Of a stretch of 43,353 bases of DNA, positions 34,200 through 43,353 are shown one piece after another. The notes under the pieces were generated by a model. The model did not search any database. It saw only the letters and a list, made by a program, of their open reading frames with translations, and was not told where the DNA came from. This DNA is from Hyphomicrobiales bacterium. Its GTDB lineage: Bacteria; Pseudomonadota; Alphaproteobacteria; Rhizobiales; Beijerinckiaceae. Both the position numbers and the translations under genes were made by a program. Where the stretch lies: assembly GCA_019247605.1 (NCBI GenBank), contig JAFBAS010000093.1, forward strand, positions 1-43,353. The letters run 5' to 3'. Within the stretch, counting starts at the first letter, position 1; the number at the start of each line of letters is the position of its first letter.

Positions 34200-34688
34200 T
34201 CAGCGGTAAGGGGCATCCATGACGATGTTGCGGGCGATCTCGCGCTCCCACCGCCTGCCGTTATCGAGAAGCCGGTCCTTGTCGAAGAACAGCTCCTCGC
34301 GCGTTTCCGTCGAAAACTCCAAGTTCGGCCCTTCGACGATGGCGTCCACCGGGCAGGCTTCCTGGCACATGCCGCAATAGATACATTTCGTCATGTCGAT
34401 ATCGTAGCGCGTGGTGCGTCGCGTGCCGTCGTTTCGGCGCGGACCTGCCTCGATGGTGATCGCCTGCGCGGGACAGATGGCCTCGCACAGCTTGCAGGCG
34501 ATGCAGCGCTCCTCCCCGTTCGGATAGCGCCGCAGTGCATGCTCGCCGCGAAAGCGCGGCGACAACTGGGCCTTCTCGAACGGATAATTCAAGGTGGCCT
34601 TCGGCTTGAAAAAATACCGCAAGGACAGGAAGAACGCTGAGACGAATTCCTTGAGGAACAAGGATTTCGCGGCTTGATCGAGGGACAT
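34200..34688 (-). CDS. nuoI: NADH-quinone oxidoreductase subunit I
   Basis: This 162-residue ferredoxin-like subunit carries two [4Fe-4S] clusters (N6a and N6b) between NuoG and the quinone site. The ligand motifs are [12 protein letters not shown] (Cys62, 65, 68, 72) and [12 protein letters not shown] (Cys102, 105, 108, 112). The frame is open far upstream through nuoH in another phase, but the ATG at 34688 gives the standard length and N-terminus ([12 protein letters not shown]). It follows nuoH by 17 bases. Confidence 0.96.
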   Translation of the reverse strand: MSLDQAAKSLFLKEFVSAFFLSLRYFFKPKATLNYPFEKAQLSPRFRGEHALRRYPNGEERCIACKLCEAICPAQAITIEAGPRRNDGTRRTTRYDIDMTKCIYCGMCQEACPVDAIVEGPNLEFSTETREELFFDKDRLLDNGRRWEREIARNIVMDAPYR

Positions 34689-34705
34689 TGCTGAGACCTC
34701 GTTTT

Positions 34706-35725
34706 TTAAACGCCCATCGGCGCGAGGCCGAAAAACTGCAGCACGGCCGCGACCGCAACCACCATGAAGAGCGAAATCGGCAGAAAGACCTTCCAGCCAA
34801 GCCGCATCAATTGATCGTAACGGTAACGCGGCACCATCGCCTTCACCATGGCAAACATGAAGAAGACGAGGCAGATCTTGAGGACGAACCAGAACACGCC
34901 TGGAAGCCAGGTGAACGGGGCAAAGGGCAGCGGCGAGAGCCAACCTCCAAGAAACAGGATGCTCGTCAGGGCGCACATGGTCACCACGGCGACGTACTCG
35001 CCGAGCATGAACATCATGTAGGGTGTCGAGGAATATTCGACCATGAATCCCGCGACGAGCTCGGATTCGGCCTCCATCAAATCGAAAGGCGGCCGGTTCG
35101 TTTCGGCGAGAGCCGAGACGAAGAACACCACGAACATCGGAAAGAGCGGCAGCCAATACCAGCCGAAGAGGCCGAATTTCGTGTCCTGCGCTTCCACGAT
35201 TGCGGTGAGGTTGAGCGAGCCCGCGCACATGAGGACGGTGATGATGACGAAGCCGATCGAGACCTCGTAGGACACCATTTGCGCGGCGCAGCGCAACGCC
35301 GCAAGGAACGGGTATTTCGAATTCGAGGCCCAGCCGGCCATGATCACCCCGTAGACGCCGAGCGAGGAGATCGCGAAAATGTAGAGGATGCCCACATTGA
35401 TGTTGGCGATCGCCCAGCCGGCTTGCACGGGAATGACCGCCCAGGCGGCGAGCGCCAAAATGCAGGTGACCAGCGGCGCCAGAAGAAAAATCCCCTTCGA
35501 GGCGCCCGATGGAATGATCGGCTCCTTGAAGACGAATTTCAAAAGGTCGGCGAAACTTTGCAGGAGACCGAAAGGCCCCACCACGTTGGGGCCGCGGCGC
35601 AATTGCACCGCCGCCCAAATCTTGCGATCGGCGAGCAGGATGAAGGCGACGCAGATCAAAAGCACGACGAGCAGAACGACGCTCTTGATCGCGGTCAGGA
35701 TGAAGGCGAGCAGCATATCGGACAT
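34706..35725 (-). CDS. nuoH: NADH-quinone oxidoreductase subunit H
   Basis: The 339-residue membrane subunit forms the quinone-binding chamber with NuoB and NuoD. Conserved parts are [40 protein letters not shown] and the acidic loop [20 protein letters not shown] that lines the quinone tunnel. About eight membrane helices are visible. It begins 4 bases after the nuoG stop and is followed closely by nuoI. Confidence 0.96.
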   Translation of the reverse strand: MSDMLLAFILTAIKSVVLLVVLLICVAFILLADRKIWAAVQLRRGPNVVGPFGLLQSFADLLKFVFKEPIIPSGASKGIFLLAPLVTCILALAAWAVIPVQAGWAIANINVGILYIFAISSLGVYGVIMAGWASNSKYPFLAALRCAAQMVSYEVSIGFVIITVLMCAGSLNLTAIVEAQDTKFGLFGWYWLPLFPMFVVFFVSALAETNRPPFDLMEAESELVAGFMVEYSSTPYMMFMLGEYVAVVTMCALTSILFLGGWLSPLPFAPFTWLPGVFWFVLKICLVFFMFAMVKAMVPRYRYDQLMRLGWKVFLPISLFMVVAVAAVLQFFGLAPMGV

Positions 35726-35729
35726 GGAT

Positions 35730-37829
35730 CTACTCCGCCGCGATCGCGGCAGGGCCGCGAGCGAGCTCGGCGCATTGCGCCATCACGCGCGATGCCCTCG
35801 CGATCGCGTTCGAAAGGTAGTAGTCCCCCTCGCTTTGAGCATAGGGCGCGGAGGAAACCGCCGGGTCTGACTCCGCAAGGTCCAGCTTTGCGAGCGATTC
35901 GAGGGCGGCGTTCCCCTCTTGCGGTGCGATCGCGTTGATCTGCGCGAGGTGCGGATACCGTCCGTACAGCGCCTTTCGAAGCGCGCTCAGCGAATCGAAG
36001 GGCAATGGCTTGCCGAGCGCGCCCGAAAGCCCTCGCAAAATCGCCCAATCGTCACGGCCGTCACCCGGAGGAAAGACGGCGCGATCGCTCATCTGGACGC
36101 GACCTTCCGTGTTCACATAGGTGCCGGATTTCTCCGTATAGGCGGCTCCGGGCAGAATGACGTCGGCACGATGTGCGCCTCGATCCCCATGCGTTCCCTG
36201 GTATATGACGAACGCGCCCGGTGCGACGTCGATCGCGTCGGCGCCGAGAAGATAGACGCAATCGAGCGCACCGGCCTTTGCCATGGCGCGCGCATCCAAG
36301 GCTCCCTCGCTCGGGGCAAAACCGATGTCGAGGGCTCCGACGAGCGAAGCGGTCGCGCTCAGGACGCAAAAGCCGTTCCACCCCTCACGGACCAGATTTA
36401 AGCTTTTTGCTGCCCTGGCGGCGAGCCCGAGCTGAGCAAGTCCGCCGGCGCCGGCCAAGGCGCCACGTCCGATGATCAGCAACGGCTTCTTTGCGGCTCG
36501 GAACGCCGAAGCAAAATCCCCTCCATCAGTCACCACCGACGCCAAGCTTTGGCCGCCGGCTCCGAGATACTCGTAAGGATAGGTGAGGTCGGCGCGCTCG
36601 CCGATGACGCCAATACGCAAATTGCCCATGCGCCAGCGCTTGCGAATGCGCGCGTTCAGCACCGCGGCGTCGCGGCGCGGATTGACACCGACGAGAAGAA
36701 TGGCGTCGGCCTCCTCGATGCCGGCTATCCTGGCATTGAAAACGTAGGAGGCGCGGCCGAAGCGCGGGTGGAGCGCCGAGCCATCCTCCCGCGCATCGAT
36801 GTGGCGAGAACCGAGCTGCTCCATCAGAAGCTTCAGCGCGAACATCTCCTCGACGCTGGCGACCTCGCCCGCGATCGCGCCGATTCTTTCAGGCTTTGCG
36901 GCATCGATCCGAGACTTGATGGCCGCGAAGGTTTCGCGCCACGAGACGACACGCAACTTGCCGTCGGGACCGCGCAGATACGGCTTGTCGAGCCTTTGCG
37001 TGCGCAAGCCGTCGACCACGTGGCGCGTCTTGTCGGAAATCCATTCCTCATTCACGTCGTCGTTGATGCGCGGCAGGATGCGCATCACCTCGCGCCCCCT
37101 TGAATCGACACGGATGGCCGAGCCCAGGCCGTCCATGACGTCGATCGATTCGGTCTTCGCGAATTCCCAGGGTCGATATTGGAGGGCCCAGGGCTTGGCG
37201 GTGAGTGCGCCGACGGGGCACAGATCGACGACGTTCCCCTGCAGCTCCGAGCGCATGGCGTGCTCGAGATAGGTGGTGATCTCCATGTCCTCGCCGCGGC
37301 CGATGGCGCCGAGATCGGCGACGCCGGCAATCTCCGTGATGAAGCGCACGCAGCGCGTGCAATGAATGCAGCGGTTCATCGAGGTCTTGACGAGAGGGCC
37401 CAGATACTTGTCCTCGACCGCGCGCTTGTTCTCATGAAAGCGCGAGGTGTCGACACCGTAGGCCATGGCCTGGTCCTGCAAATCGCACTCGCCGCCTTGG
37501 TCGCAAATCGGACAGTCGAGCGGATGGTTGATGAGCAGGAACTCCATCACGCCTTCGCGCGCTTTTTTCACCATGGGCGTGTTGGTGTTGAGCACGGGTG
37601 GCTCGCCATTCGGGCCTGGACGCAGATCGCGCACCGCCATCGCACAAGACGCCTGCGGTTTGGGGTTGCCTTTCACCTCGATGAGGCACATGCGGCAATT
37701 GCCGGCGATCGAGAGCCGCTCGTGGAAACAGAAACGCGGGATTTCAGCCCCGCCGGCCTCGCAGGCCTGCAGCAGCGTATATTCGGCAGGAACCTCGACC
37801 TCCCGGCCATCCACGATCAGCTTGGTCAT
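35730..37829 (-). CDS. nuoG: NADH-quinone oxidoreductase subunit G
   Basis: The 699-residue iron-sulfur subunit of the peripheral arm has an N-terminal [2Fe-2S] cluster with Cys34, 45, 48 and 62. The His-Cys3 [4Fe-4S] site is [15 protein letters not shown] (His102, Cys106, 109, 115). A further [4Fe-4S] motif, [10 protein letters not shown], and a later Cys follow. The C-terminal half is the molybdopterin-fold domain without cofactor. Length is normal for alphaproteobacteria. Its ATG overlaps the stop of the small exported-protein gene by 4 bases, which ties that gene into the operon. Confidence 0.96.
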   Translation of the reverse strand: MTKLIVDGREVEVPAEYTLLQACEAGGAEIPRFCFHERLSIAGNCRMCLIEVKGNPKPQASCAMAVRDLRPGPNGEPPVLNTNTPMVKKAREGVMEFLLINHPLDCPICDQGGECDLQDQAMAYGVDTSRFHENKRAVEDKYLGPLVKTSMNRCIHCTRCVRFITEIAGVADLGAIGRGEDMEITTYLEHAMRSELQGNVVDLCPVGALTAKPWALQYRPWEFAKTESIDVMDGLGSAIRVDSRGREVMRILPRINDDVNEEWISDKTRHVVDGLRTQRLDKPYLRGPDGKLRVVSWRETFAAIKSRIDAAKPERIGAIAGEVASVEEMFALKLLMEQLGSRHIDAREDGSALHPRFGRASYVFNARIAGIEEADAILLVGVNPRRDAAVLNARIRKRWRMGNLRIGVIGERADLTYPYEYLGAGGQSLASVVTDGGDFASAFRAAKKPLLIIGRGALAGAGGLAQLGLAARAAKSLNLVREGWNGFCVLSATASLVGALDIGFAPSEGALDARAMAKAGALDCVYLLGADAIDVAPGAFVIYQGTHGDRGAHRADVILPGAAYTEKSGTYVNTEGRVQMSDRAVFPPGDGRDDWAILRGLSGALGKPLPFDSLSALRKALYGRYPHLAQINAIAPQEGNAALESLAKLDLAESDPAVSSAPYAQSEGDYYLSNAIARASRVMAQCAELARGPAAIAAE

Positions 37830-38176
37830 TGGCAGCTCGCAATGATGTTCTGCAACCGCGCCAGCACATCCTGCATGACGGCCGGCGAAGGTTTTCCCTT
37901 GAGCGATATGATGCCCTTCAGATCGTTCGGGTCGACGCTGACCTGGCCGCCGTTCAAGGCATCGCCGAGCTTGCGCTTCGCGGCCGCGGCGCGGTCCTTG
38001 TCCACGTGCAGGTTGCTCTTCGCGATGTCGAGGATTTCCTTGCGCAAGGTCTGAACCTCATCAAGGTCCACCGAGCAAGTCTTGGCTTGCGCCGAGCCAC
38101 CGAGCGCAAGCGCGAGGAGGCCCGCGCCGAGCAAGGTCCTCTTGGCCGCGGTGAATGAGCGCGCGAAGGAATTCAT
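37826..38176 (-). CDS. Small exported protein inside the nuo operon, function unknown
   Basis: The 116-residue protein begins MNSFARSFTAAKRTLLGAGL and continues with a hydrophobic stretch to GGSAQA, a clear signal peptide with likely cleavage after Ala31. The mature part (about 85 residues) is helical and charged, with one Cys near each end (Cys34 and Cys115) that could form a disulfide. GGAG lies 7 bases before the ATG. The gene sits 4 bases after the nuoF stop and overlaps nuoG by ATGA, so it is translated with the complex I genes although its product goes to the periplasm. No family is recognised. An in-frame start at 38227 lies inside nuoF and is rejected. Confidence 0.82.
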   Translation of the reverse strand: MNSFARSFTAAKRTLLGAGLLALALGGSAQAKTCSVDLDEVQTLRKEILDIAKSNLHVDKDRAAAAKRKLGDALNGGQVSVDPNDLKGIISLKGKPSPAVMQDVLARLQNIIASCQ

Positions 38177-38180
38177 GCTC

Positions 38181-39482
38181 TCACTCCGCTGCCTGCAGCA
38201 CGGGCTCGGAATGCGGCTTTGCGGCATAGCGGTCGATGCGTTCCTCGATCTCGTGACGGAAATGGGCGATGAGGCCCTGGATCGGCCAAGCGGCTGCGTC
38301 GCCGAGCGCGCAAATCGTGTGGCCTTCGACGCGCGTCGTCACGTCCAGGAGCATGTCGATCTCGCGCTTATGGGCCCGCCCTTCCGCCATGCGGGTCAAG
38401 ACGCGCCACATCCATCCGGTTCCTTCGCGGCAAGGCGTGCATTGGCCGCAGCTCTCATGCTTGTAGAAGGCGCTGATGCGCGCGATCGCCCGCACGACAT
38501 CGGTCGATTTGTCCATCACGATCACGGCCGCCGTGCCCAGCCCCGAGCGGAGTTTCGCAAGCGAATCGAAATCCAAAGGCGTGTCGATGATCTGATCGGC
38601 CGGCACGAGGCGCACCGAGGATCCGCCCGGGATCACCGCCTTGAGGTTGTCAAAGCCGCCGCGCACGCCGCCGGCATGTTTCTCGACAAGCTCACGGAAG
38701 GTGATGCCCATCTCCTCCTCGACGTTGCAGGGGCGATTCACATGGCCGGAGATGCAAAACAGCTTCGTGCCTGTGTTGTTGGGCCGCCCTATGCCCGAGA
38801 ACCAGGCCGCTCCGCGCCGCAGGATCGTCCCGGCAACCGCGATCGATTCCACATTGTTGACGGTGGTGGGACAGCCATAAAGCCCGACATTCGCCGGGAA
38901 GGGCGGCTTGAGCCTCGGCATGCCTTTCTTGCCTTCGAGGCTCTCGAGAAGCGCCGTTTCCTCTCCGCAGATGTAAGCGCCCGCGCCGTGATGCACATAA
39001 AGGTCGAAGGGGTAGCCGTGCAGATTATCCTTGCCGATCAGCCTCGCTTCGTAGGCTTCATCGACGGCGCGCTCCAGCGCCTCGCGCTCGCGCACGTACT
39101 CGCCGCGAATATAGATGTAGGACGCGTTGGCGCCCATCGCCATCGAAGCGATGAGGCAGCCTTCGATGAGAAGATGAGGATCGTTTCGCATGATCTCCCG
39201 GTCCTTGCAGGTCCCGGGTTCGGATTCGTCGGCGTTGACGACCAGGTAATGAGGGCGCCCGTCGCTTTGCTTGGGCATGAACGACCATTTCAGTCCGGTC
39301 GGAAAGCCCGCGCCTCCGCGGCCGCGCAGGCCCGAGGACTTCATCTCATTGATGATGAAGTCACGGCCTTTGTCGATGAAGAACTTCGTTCCGTCCCAGG
39401 CGCCGCGCTTGCGCGCCGAGGCGAGGTCGGCCCCGTGCCGGCCGTAGAGATTGGTGAAAATGCGGTCCTTGTCGGCGAGCAT
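38181..39482 (-). CDS. nuoF: NADH-quinone oxidoreductase subunit F
   Basis: The 433-residue subunit binds NADH and FMN and carries cluster N3. The FMN motif [16 protein letters not shown] starts at residue 51, the NADH-binding [20 protein letters not shown] stretch lies in the middle, and the [4Fe-4S] motif [14 protein letters not shown] is near the C-terminus. It is clearly distinct from the fused formate dehydrogenase beta subunit encoded at 4499-6211, its paralogue. It lies 15 bases after nuoE and 4 bases before the small exported-protein gene. Confidence 0.96.
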   Translation of the reverse strand: MLADKDRIFTNLYGRHGADLASARKRGAWDGTKFFIDKGRDFIINEMKSSGLRGRGGAGFPTGLKWSFMPKQSDGRPHYLVVNADESEPGTCKDREIMRNDPHLLIEGCLIASMAMGANASYIYIRGEYVREREALERAVDEAYEARLIGKDNLHGYPFDLYVHHGAGAYICGEETALLESLEGKKGMPRLKPPFPANVGLYGCPTTVNNVESIAVAGTILRRGAAWFSGIGRPNNTGTKLFCISGHVNRPCNVEEEMGITFRELVEKHAGGVRGGFDNLKAVIPGGSSVRLVPADQIIDTPLDFDSLAKLRSGLGTAAVIVMDKSTDVVRAIARISAFYKHESCGQCTPCREGTGWMWRVLTRMAEGRAHKREIDMLLDVTTRVEGHTICALGDAAAWPIQGLIAHFRHEIEERIDRYAAKPHSEPVLQAAE

Positions 39483-39497
39483 GAAAGGCCTCGATCT

Positions 39498-40415
39498 TCA
39501 GCGCTTGCCCGAAGAAGGGTCCCCGGGCTTCTTGCCCGTGCCCTCTCCCGAGCCTTGCCCCGCGATATCCTTCGCGCCGGGTTCATCCGCGGGCACCGCA
39601 TTGCCGGCGGGCGAGCCCGCTGGCGCCACGGCGAGACCTTTCGGTGCCGCCGGCTGGGGTATATGTGGTTCCCCTTGTCGACCGGAGCCCGGCACCGCCG
39701 GGCCGCCGCTTTCTCCCGAAGCTTTCGGCGTCGCGTCCTTGCCGGCTGAGTCCTTCGCCGCTGCTTCCTCGAAACGCGCCTTCCACGCACCGACGCGCGA
39801 GCCGTCATACAAACTCGAATCCTTCAGCGTGGTCCCGCCACCCAGCGCCTCGGAACAGTTCCGACCGGTTTGTGACCCGGTCTTCACCGGCCGGCCCGCC
39901 GCAAGATCGTCGAGAAGCTTCCCGAAGCTCGCGGGCTCGAGATCTTCGTAATAGTCATGGTTGATCTGGACCATCGGGGCATTGCAGCATGCGCCGAGGC
40001 ATTCGACCTCGATCCAGGAGAATTTGCCGTCCGCGCTCACCGTGCCTTGGGGGCCGATTCGCTCTTCACAGATCTTTTTGAGCTCGAGCGCGCCGCACAC
40101 ATGGCAAGGCACCGTTCCGCAAAGCTGCACGTGATTGCGTCCGATCGGCCCGAGGTTGAACATCGTGTAGAAGGTCGCGATCTCCATCACCCTGATGTAA
40201 GGAAGATCAAGCATCGCAGCGACCTCCTCGATCGCCTTACGCGGCGTCCAGCCGCCGACCTGCTCCTGGGCCTTCCACAACAAGGGGATGACGGCCGAGG
40301 CCTGCCGACCCGGCGGGTATTTGGCGATCTGGCTCTTTGCCCAATCCACGTTCTGCGCCGTGAAGGCGAATTCCTTCGGTTGCACGGCTTCAGCCGCAAG
40401 GCGGCGCACGGACAT
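39498..40415 (-). CDS. nuoE: NADH-quinone oxidoreductase subunit E with a long C-terminal tail
   Basis: The 305-residue subunit carries a [2Fe-2S] cluster (N1a) with likely ligands Cys99, Cys104, Cys139 and Cys143 in LCGTVPCHVCGA and ECLGACCNAP. The thioredoxin-like core ends near residue 180. About 125 further residues are rich in Pro, Gly, Ala, Ser and Lys and look disordered. E. coli NuoE lacks such a tail, while rhizobial homologues often have one. The tail keeps normal codon use and no frameshift is seen. It lies 122 bases after nuoD, a larger gap than most in this operon. Confidence 0.95.
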   Translation of the reverse strand: MSVRRLAAEAVQPKEFAFTAQNVDWAKSQIAKYPPGRQASAVIPLLWKAQEQVGGWTPRKAIEEVAAMLDLPYIRVMEIATFYTMFNLGPIGRNHVQLCGTVPCHVCGALELKKICEERIGPQGTVSADGKFSWIEVECLGACCNAPMVQINHDYYEDLEPASFGKLLDDLAAGRPVKTGSQTGRNCSEALGGGTTLKDSSLYDGSRVGAWKARFEEAAAKDSAGKDATPKASGESGGPAVPGSGRQGEPHIPQPAAPKGLAVAPAGSPAGNAVPADEPGAKDIAGQGSGEGTGKKPGDPSSGKR

Positions 40416-40537
40416 CGTTCAGAACTCCCACCCGCCATGGCTGCACGAGGTGCCGCCATCTAGGACCTTGTGCGGCAATTCACAAATTCGTGGAAGGCCG
40501 GTCGAACCGCGGCCATGCGAGCCATGCGACCGGATAC

Positions 40538-41728
40538 TCACCGATCGACCTCGCCGAACACGATGTCGAGCGAGCCGAGAATGGCCGAGACGTCGGCCAG
40601 CATGTGGCCACGGCACATGAAATCCATCGCCTGCAGATGCGCGAAGCCCGGCGCCCTGATCTTGCAGCGATAGGGCCGGTTCGTGCCGTCCGAAACGAGG
40701 TAGACGCCGAACTCTCCTTTCGGCGCCTCGACTGCGGCATAGACCTCGCCTTCCGGCACCTTGTAGCCTTCGGTGTAAAGCTTGAAATGATGGATCAGAC
40801 TCTCCATCGAGCGCTTCATCTGCGGGCGTGTCGGCGGCACGATCTTGTTCGTCGTCGCCGAGACGGGTCCTTTTCGCTCCTTGCCGAGAAGCCGCTCGAC
40901 GCATTGCTTCATGATCAAGGTCGATTGGCGCATCTCCTCCATGCGGACGAGTTGGCGGTCATAATTGTCGCCATTCTTGCCGATCGGGACGTCGAAATCG
41001 AGCTCTTCGTAGCATTCGTAGGGTTGCGACTTGCGGAGGTCCCAAGCGGCTCCCGAGCCGCGCACCATCACACCCGAAAAACCCCATTTCCAGCAATCGG
41101 CGAGCGTTACGACCCCGATATCCACGTTCCGCTGCTTGAAAATGCGATTCTCGATGAAGAGGGCGTCGAGATCGTCGACGAGCTTGAGGAAAGGGTCGCA
41201 GAATTCGCCGATATCCTCGATGAGCTTCTCGGGAAGGTCCTGATGCACGCCGCCTGGCCTGAAATACGCCGCGTGCATGCGCGACCCCGATGCGCGCTCA
41301 TAAAAGATCATCAGCTTCTCGCGCTCTTCGAAACCCCAAAGCGGCGGGGTGAGCGCGCCGACGTCCATGACCTGCGTCGTCACGTTGAGCAGGTGAGAAA
41401 GCAGCCTTCCGATCTCGCAATAGAGCACGCGGATCAACTGACCGCGCTTGGGCACCTCGATGCCGAAAAGGCGCTCTACCGCAAGCGCGAAAGCATGCTC
41501 CTGATTCATCGGCGCGACGTAATCGAGCCGATCGAAATACGGCACGGCTTGCAGGTAGGTCTTATGCTCGATCAGCTTCTCCGTGCCGCGATGCAGAAGG
41601 CCGATGTGAGGATCGACGCGCTCGACCACCTCACCGTCCAGCTCGAGCACGAGACGCAGCACGCCATGGGCGGCCGGGTGCTGCGGACCGAAATTGATGG
41701 TGAAATTACGGAGCTGGTTTTCGGTCAT
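40538..41728 (-). CDS. nuoD: NADH-quinone oxidoreductase subunit D
   Basis: The 396-residue 49-kDa-type subunit helps form the quinone site. The start [19 protein letters not shown] is standard for the group, so ATG 41728 is used and not the open codons up to 41800. Other conserved segments are [20 protein letters not shown] and [20 protein letters not shown]. The stretch [15 protein letters not shown] near residue 290 differs from the common VMVEDHK-type sequence, which the nuoD relic at 19435 resembles more. No clear ribosome binding site precedes the ATG. Upstream lies the IVS-like insertion that separates nuoD from nuoC. Confidence 0.95.
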   Translation of the reverse strand: MTENQLRNFTINFGPQHPAAHGVLRLVLELDGEVVERVDPHIGLLHRGTEKLIEHKTYLQAVPYFDRLDYVAPMNQEHAFALAVERLFGIEVPKRGQLIRVLYCEIGRLLSHLLNVTTQVMDVGALTPPLWGFEEREKLMIFYERASGSRMHAAYFRPGGVHQDLPEKLIEDIGEFCDPFLKLVDDLDALFIENRIFKQRNVDIGVVTLADCWKWGFSGVMVRGSGAAWDLRKSQPYECYEELDFDVPIGKNGDNYDRQLVRMEEMRQSTLIMKQCVERLLGKERKGPVSATTNKIVPPTRPQMKRSMESLIHHFKLYTEGYKVPEGEVYAAVEAPKGEFGVYLVSDGTNRPYRCKIRAPGFAHLQAMDFMCRGHMLADVSAILGSLDIVFGEVDR

Positions 41729-41757
41729 TTGGCAGCCGCATCGAGTGAACAGAGAAG

Positions 41758-42209
41758 AGTGAATAGTGAGGAGAAGTGCCGGATCGACATCAGATGGCAT
41801 CCATCTTTCGCTGCAAGGAACGTATCAGAGACCTGAGCATGCGCCCAAGCTCCTCACATCTCAACAAAATGGGTTCGACATCCCCTTCAGACGCGTATTG
41901 CACCCGAGATGCAAGGAGCAAGTGGGTTTCCAGCTCCTTGAGAGATCCCTGCGCGGTGCGGAGGAACTGGATAAAAGCTCCTGTTGTCTCTCGACCATAT
42001 CCCTCCGCGATATTTGCTGCGATGGATACCGCCGATCGCCGCATTTGAGCCGTCAACCCGTAAATCTCCTGCTTGGGGAATAGCGAGCTCATTTGATAGC
42101 AGTGCTCGGCTAAATCCATTGCATTTTGCCAAACACGCAACCGCCGGTACGACTTGAAGTTCGGCATCGTCTCTCGTCTCTAACTCCGACTCTCCTTTCA
42201 CTACTCACT
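41758..42209. mobile_element. IVS-like element inserted between nuoD and nuoC
   Basis: A four-helix-bundle ORF of the 23S rRNA intervening-sequence type is flanked by imperfect inverted ends. AGTGAATAGTGAGGAGA (41758-41774) matches the reverse complement of 42191-42209, AGTGAGTAGTGAAAGGAGA, with one mismatch and a 2-base gap. On the nuoC side, AGTAGTG units continue into the nuoC stop codon (42215-42217). IVS elements in rRNA carry the same ORF type inside a hairpin-forming insert. The exact ends and any target duplication are not resolved. Confidence 0.6.
41790..42167 (-). CDS. Four-helix-bundle protein (23S rRNA intervening-sequence type)
   Basis: The 125-residue helical protein contains the family signature [12 protein letters not shown] (residues 48-59). 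A typical [20 protein letters not shown] start and the [20 protein letters not shown] helix are also present. Such proteins were first found in intervening sequences of 23S rRNA and form homopentamers; their role is unknown. Here the gene sits on the operon strand between nuoC and nuoD, not in rRNA. A TAG five codons before the ATG excludes a longer start. The ribosome binding site is weak, and base composition is less GC-rich than the flanking nuo genes. Confidence 0.92.
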   Translation of the reverse strand: MPNFKSYRRLRVWQNAMDLAEHCYQMSSLFPKQEIYGLTAQMRRSAVSIAANIAEGYGRETTGAFIQFLRTAQGSLKELETHLLLASRVQYASEGDVEPILLRCEELGRMLRSLIRSLQRKMDAI

Positions 42210-42214
42210 ACTCA

Positions 42215-42811
42215 CTACTTTGCTTTTTCGTCTCCCGGCAGCACGTAATCCGTCCCCTCCCAGGGCGAGAGGAAATCGAAATTGCGGAACTCCTGGGGCA
42301 GGCGCACGGGCTCGTAGACCACGCGCTTTTCCTCGTTGTCCCAGCGCACCTCGACGAAGCCCGTCAGCGGGAAATCTTTGCGGAGCGGATAACCCTCGAA
42401 GCCATAATCCGTCAGGATGCGTCGCAGATCGGGGTGGCCGGAGAACAAAATTCCGTAAAGGTCGTAGGCTTCTCGCTCGAACCAATCGGCGGCCGGGAAC
42501 ACATCGACGGCCGAGAGCACGGGCGTGCGCTCATCGACTTCCAGCTTCACGCGAATGCGCCGGTTATATTTTGGAGAAAGCAGGTGATAAACGACCTCGA
42601 AGCGCTTCTCGCGGGACGGGTAATCGACGCCGCAAAGGTCGATGAAGCTCTTGAACAGGCAGTCGGGCGCGTCCCGCAGATGGGTAAGAACGTCGATGAT
42701 TGCCTCACTCTTCACAGTGATCGTGAGCTCGCCATAGGCAAGCGCGACAGAGGCGACGGCACGCGGAATCGCCGCCTTGAGGCTTTCCCCGAGCTCCTGG
42801 AGTGAAGTGTC
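42215..42811 (-). CDS. nuoC: NADH-quinone oxidoreductase subunit C
   Basis: The 198-residue subunit of the complex I peripheral arm contains [20 protein letters not shown] and the conserved [20 protein letters not shown] and [20 protein letters not shown] segments. ATG 42811 gives the usual N-terminus ([12 protein letters not shown]). A GTG at 42835 overlaps the upstream stop (GTGA) and is a possible alternative. The TAG stop is embedded in the AGTAGTGAG repeats at the edge of the IVS-like insertion. The C-terminus (PGDEKAK) may therefore have been altered slightly by it. Confidence 0.94.
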   Translation of the reverse strand, partial: DTSLQELGESLKAAIPRAVASVALAYGELTITVKSEAIIDVLTHLRDAPDCLFKSFIDLCGVDYPSREKRFEVVYHLLSPKYNRRIRVKLEVDERTPVLSAVDVFPAADWFEREAYDLYGILFSGHPDLRRILTDYGFEGYPLRKDFPLTGFVEVRWDNEEKRVVYEPVRLPQEFRNFDFLSPWEGTDYVLPGDEKAK

Positions 42812-42831
42812 CATCGTGATTTCCACTGATC

Positions 42832-43197
42832 TCACGGGCCGCCGAGCGGTCGATCGGAAGCGTCTTCCCGGCCGAGTTCCAAAATCACCTCGTGATGCGT
42901 CACGAAATCATCGAAGCTCTCGAGCACCGCGCGCGCCTCAGGTTCGACGACCGCGCTCTCGGGATCGCGCCCCGCGAAAGCTTCGATGGAGGCCATCGAG
43001 TCCCATCTGGTCGTCACCAGCATCTCAGCCTGGCCGCGGTCCGTCCGTTGCAGCAAAGAGAGACCGAGAAACCCGGGCAGGGCGCGAAGACGCGGGTAAA
43101 CCGAGCCCTCGAGATGTCGGCGATAGGCACCCGTCCGATCTCTTCTTTCCCGTCCGCGCCACATGCGCACGATCGTTTGTGTTTGCCGCGTGGCCAT
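42832..43197 (-). CDS. Antibiotic-biosynthesis-monooxygenase-fold (ABM) protein
   Basis: The 121-residue protein has a single dimeric alpha-beta-barrel-like domain. [20 protein letters not shown] is followed by [20 protein letters not shown] and a late [10 protein letters not shown], the pattern of ABM-domain proteins. Some members are heme- or quinol-acting monooxygenases; most have unknown roles. It lies between nuoB, 6 bases before it, and nuoC, 20 bases after it, where most operons have no gene, so it should be co-transcribed with complex I. No ribosome binding site stands out. A quinone-related role would fit the location but is a guess. Confidence 0.8.
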   Translation of the reverse strand: MATRQTQTIVRMWRGRERRDRTGAYRRHLEGSVYPRLRALPGFLGLSLLQRTDRGQAEMLVTTRWDSMASIEAFAGRDPESAVVEPEARAVLESFDDFVTHHEVILELGREDASDRPLGGP

Positions 43198-43203
43198 CTT
43201 AGG

Positions 43204-43353
43204 CTAGCGCTCAATGGTGCCGGTGCGCCGGATCTTCTTCTGCAACAGCAAAATGCCGTAGAGGAGCGCTTCCGCCGTAGGCGGACAGCCGGGCACGTAA
43301 ATGTCGATCGGCACGATACGGTCGCAGCCGCGCACGACCGAATAGGAATAGTG
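43204..43353 (-). CDS. nuoB: NADH-quinone oxidoreductase subunit B (3' end only)
   Basis: The last 49 codons of a gene that starts beyond the window end. Read on the minus strand from 43353, the frame gives [20 protein letters not shown], then [19 protein letters not shown] and a TAG at 43204-43206. The two Cys residues in this part are ligands of cluster N2, the [4Fe-4S] centre that passes electrons to quinone. It is the first nuo gene visible; nuoA and the operon promoter must lie outside the window. Confidence 0.95.
   Translation of the reverse strand, partial: HYSYSVVRGCDRIVPIDIYVPGCPPTAEALLYGILLLQKKIRRTGTIER

Noticed and set aside
38082-39749. Plus-strand open frame (555 codons) opposite nuoF
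   Set aside because: Shadow frame; nuoF and nuoE on the minus strand account for the DNA.

Overview
The window is high-GC, gene-dense DNA from an alphaproteobacterium, most likely Hyphomicrobiales (Rhizobiales). The signs are a complex I operon running into birA, RNase J, methylmalonyl-CoA epimerase and a DUF1467 membrane protein, a NuoE with a long low-complexity tail, and a two-subunit NAD-dependent formate dehydrogenase with a fused beta subunit like Fdh1 of Methylobacterium. A methylotrophic or formate-using relative (Beijerinckiaceae/Methylocystaceae-like) is plausible, but this is inference.

Layout. 1-2173 (+): the end of a peptide/nickel-type ABC permease and its two ATPases. 2581-4092 (+): a secreted Gly/His/Asp-rich protein with five exact-period 99-bp repeats, an 11-bp dyad before its ribosome binding site and a 14-bp hairpin after its stop. 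4499-14941 (+): a formate dehydrogenase and cofactor cluster: fdhB (NuoE-NuoF fusion), a LysE-type exporter, fdhA, a DUF2478-like gene, fdhD, mobA, mobB, a deacetylase-fold protein and moeA. A tusA-like sulfur carrier gene sits on the opposite strand between mobA and mobB. 15179-17857 (+): an MGH1/GH63-type glucosidase. 17943-18797 (-): a membrane-anchored coiled-coil protein. 19083-19379 (+): a small unrecognised gene, followed by a shattered nuoD pseudogene (19435-19833). 19894-23839 (-): pgl, a Cof-type HAD phosphatase, zwf and a glutathione S-transferase. 24134-24568 (-): a broken response-regulator receiver gene. 24716-43353 (-): DUF1467, mce, rnj, birA and nuoN to nuoB, read here in reverse.

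How it fits together. Formate dehydrogenase would pass formate electrons to NAD+, and complex I would oxidise the NADH. FdhD, MobA, MobB, MoeA and possibly the TusA-like protein would build and sulfurate the Mo/W cofactor. Zwf and Pgl supply NADPH and 6-phosphogluconate.

The most unusual points are the extra genes inside the nuo operon: a monooxygenase-fold gene between nuoB and nuoC, an IVS-like element with a four-helix-bundle ORF and imperfect inverted ends between nuoC and nuoD, and a small exported protein between nuoF and nuoG. Also notable are the relic of a second, divergent nuoD, the exporter gene inside the fdhB-fdhA pair, and the His/Gly/Asp repeat protein.
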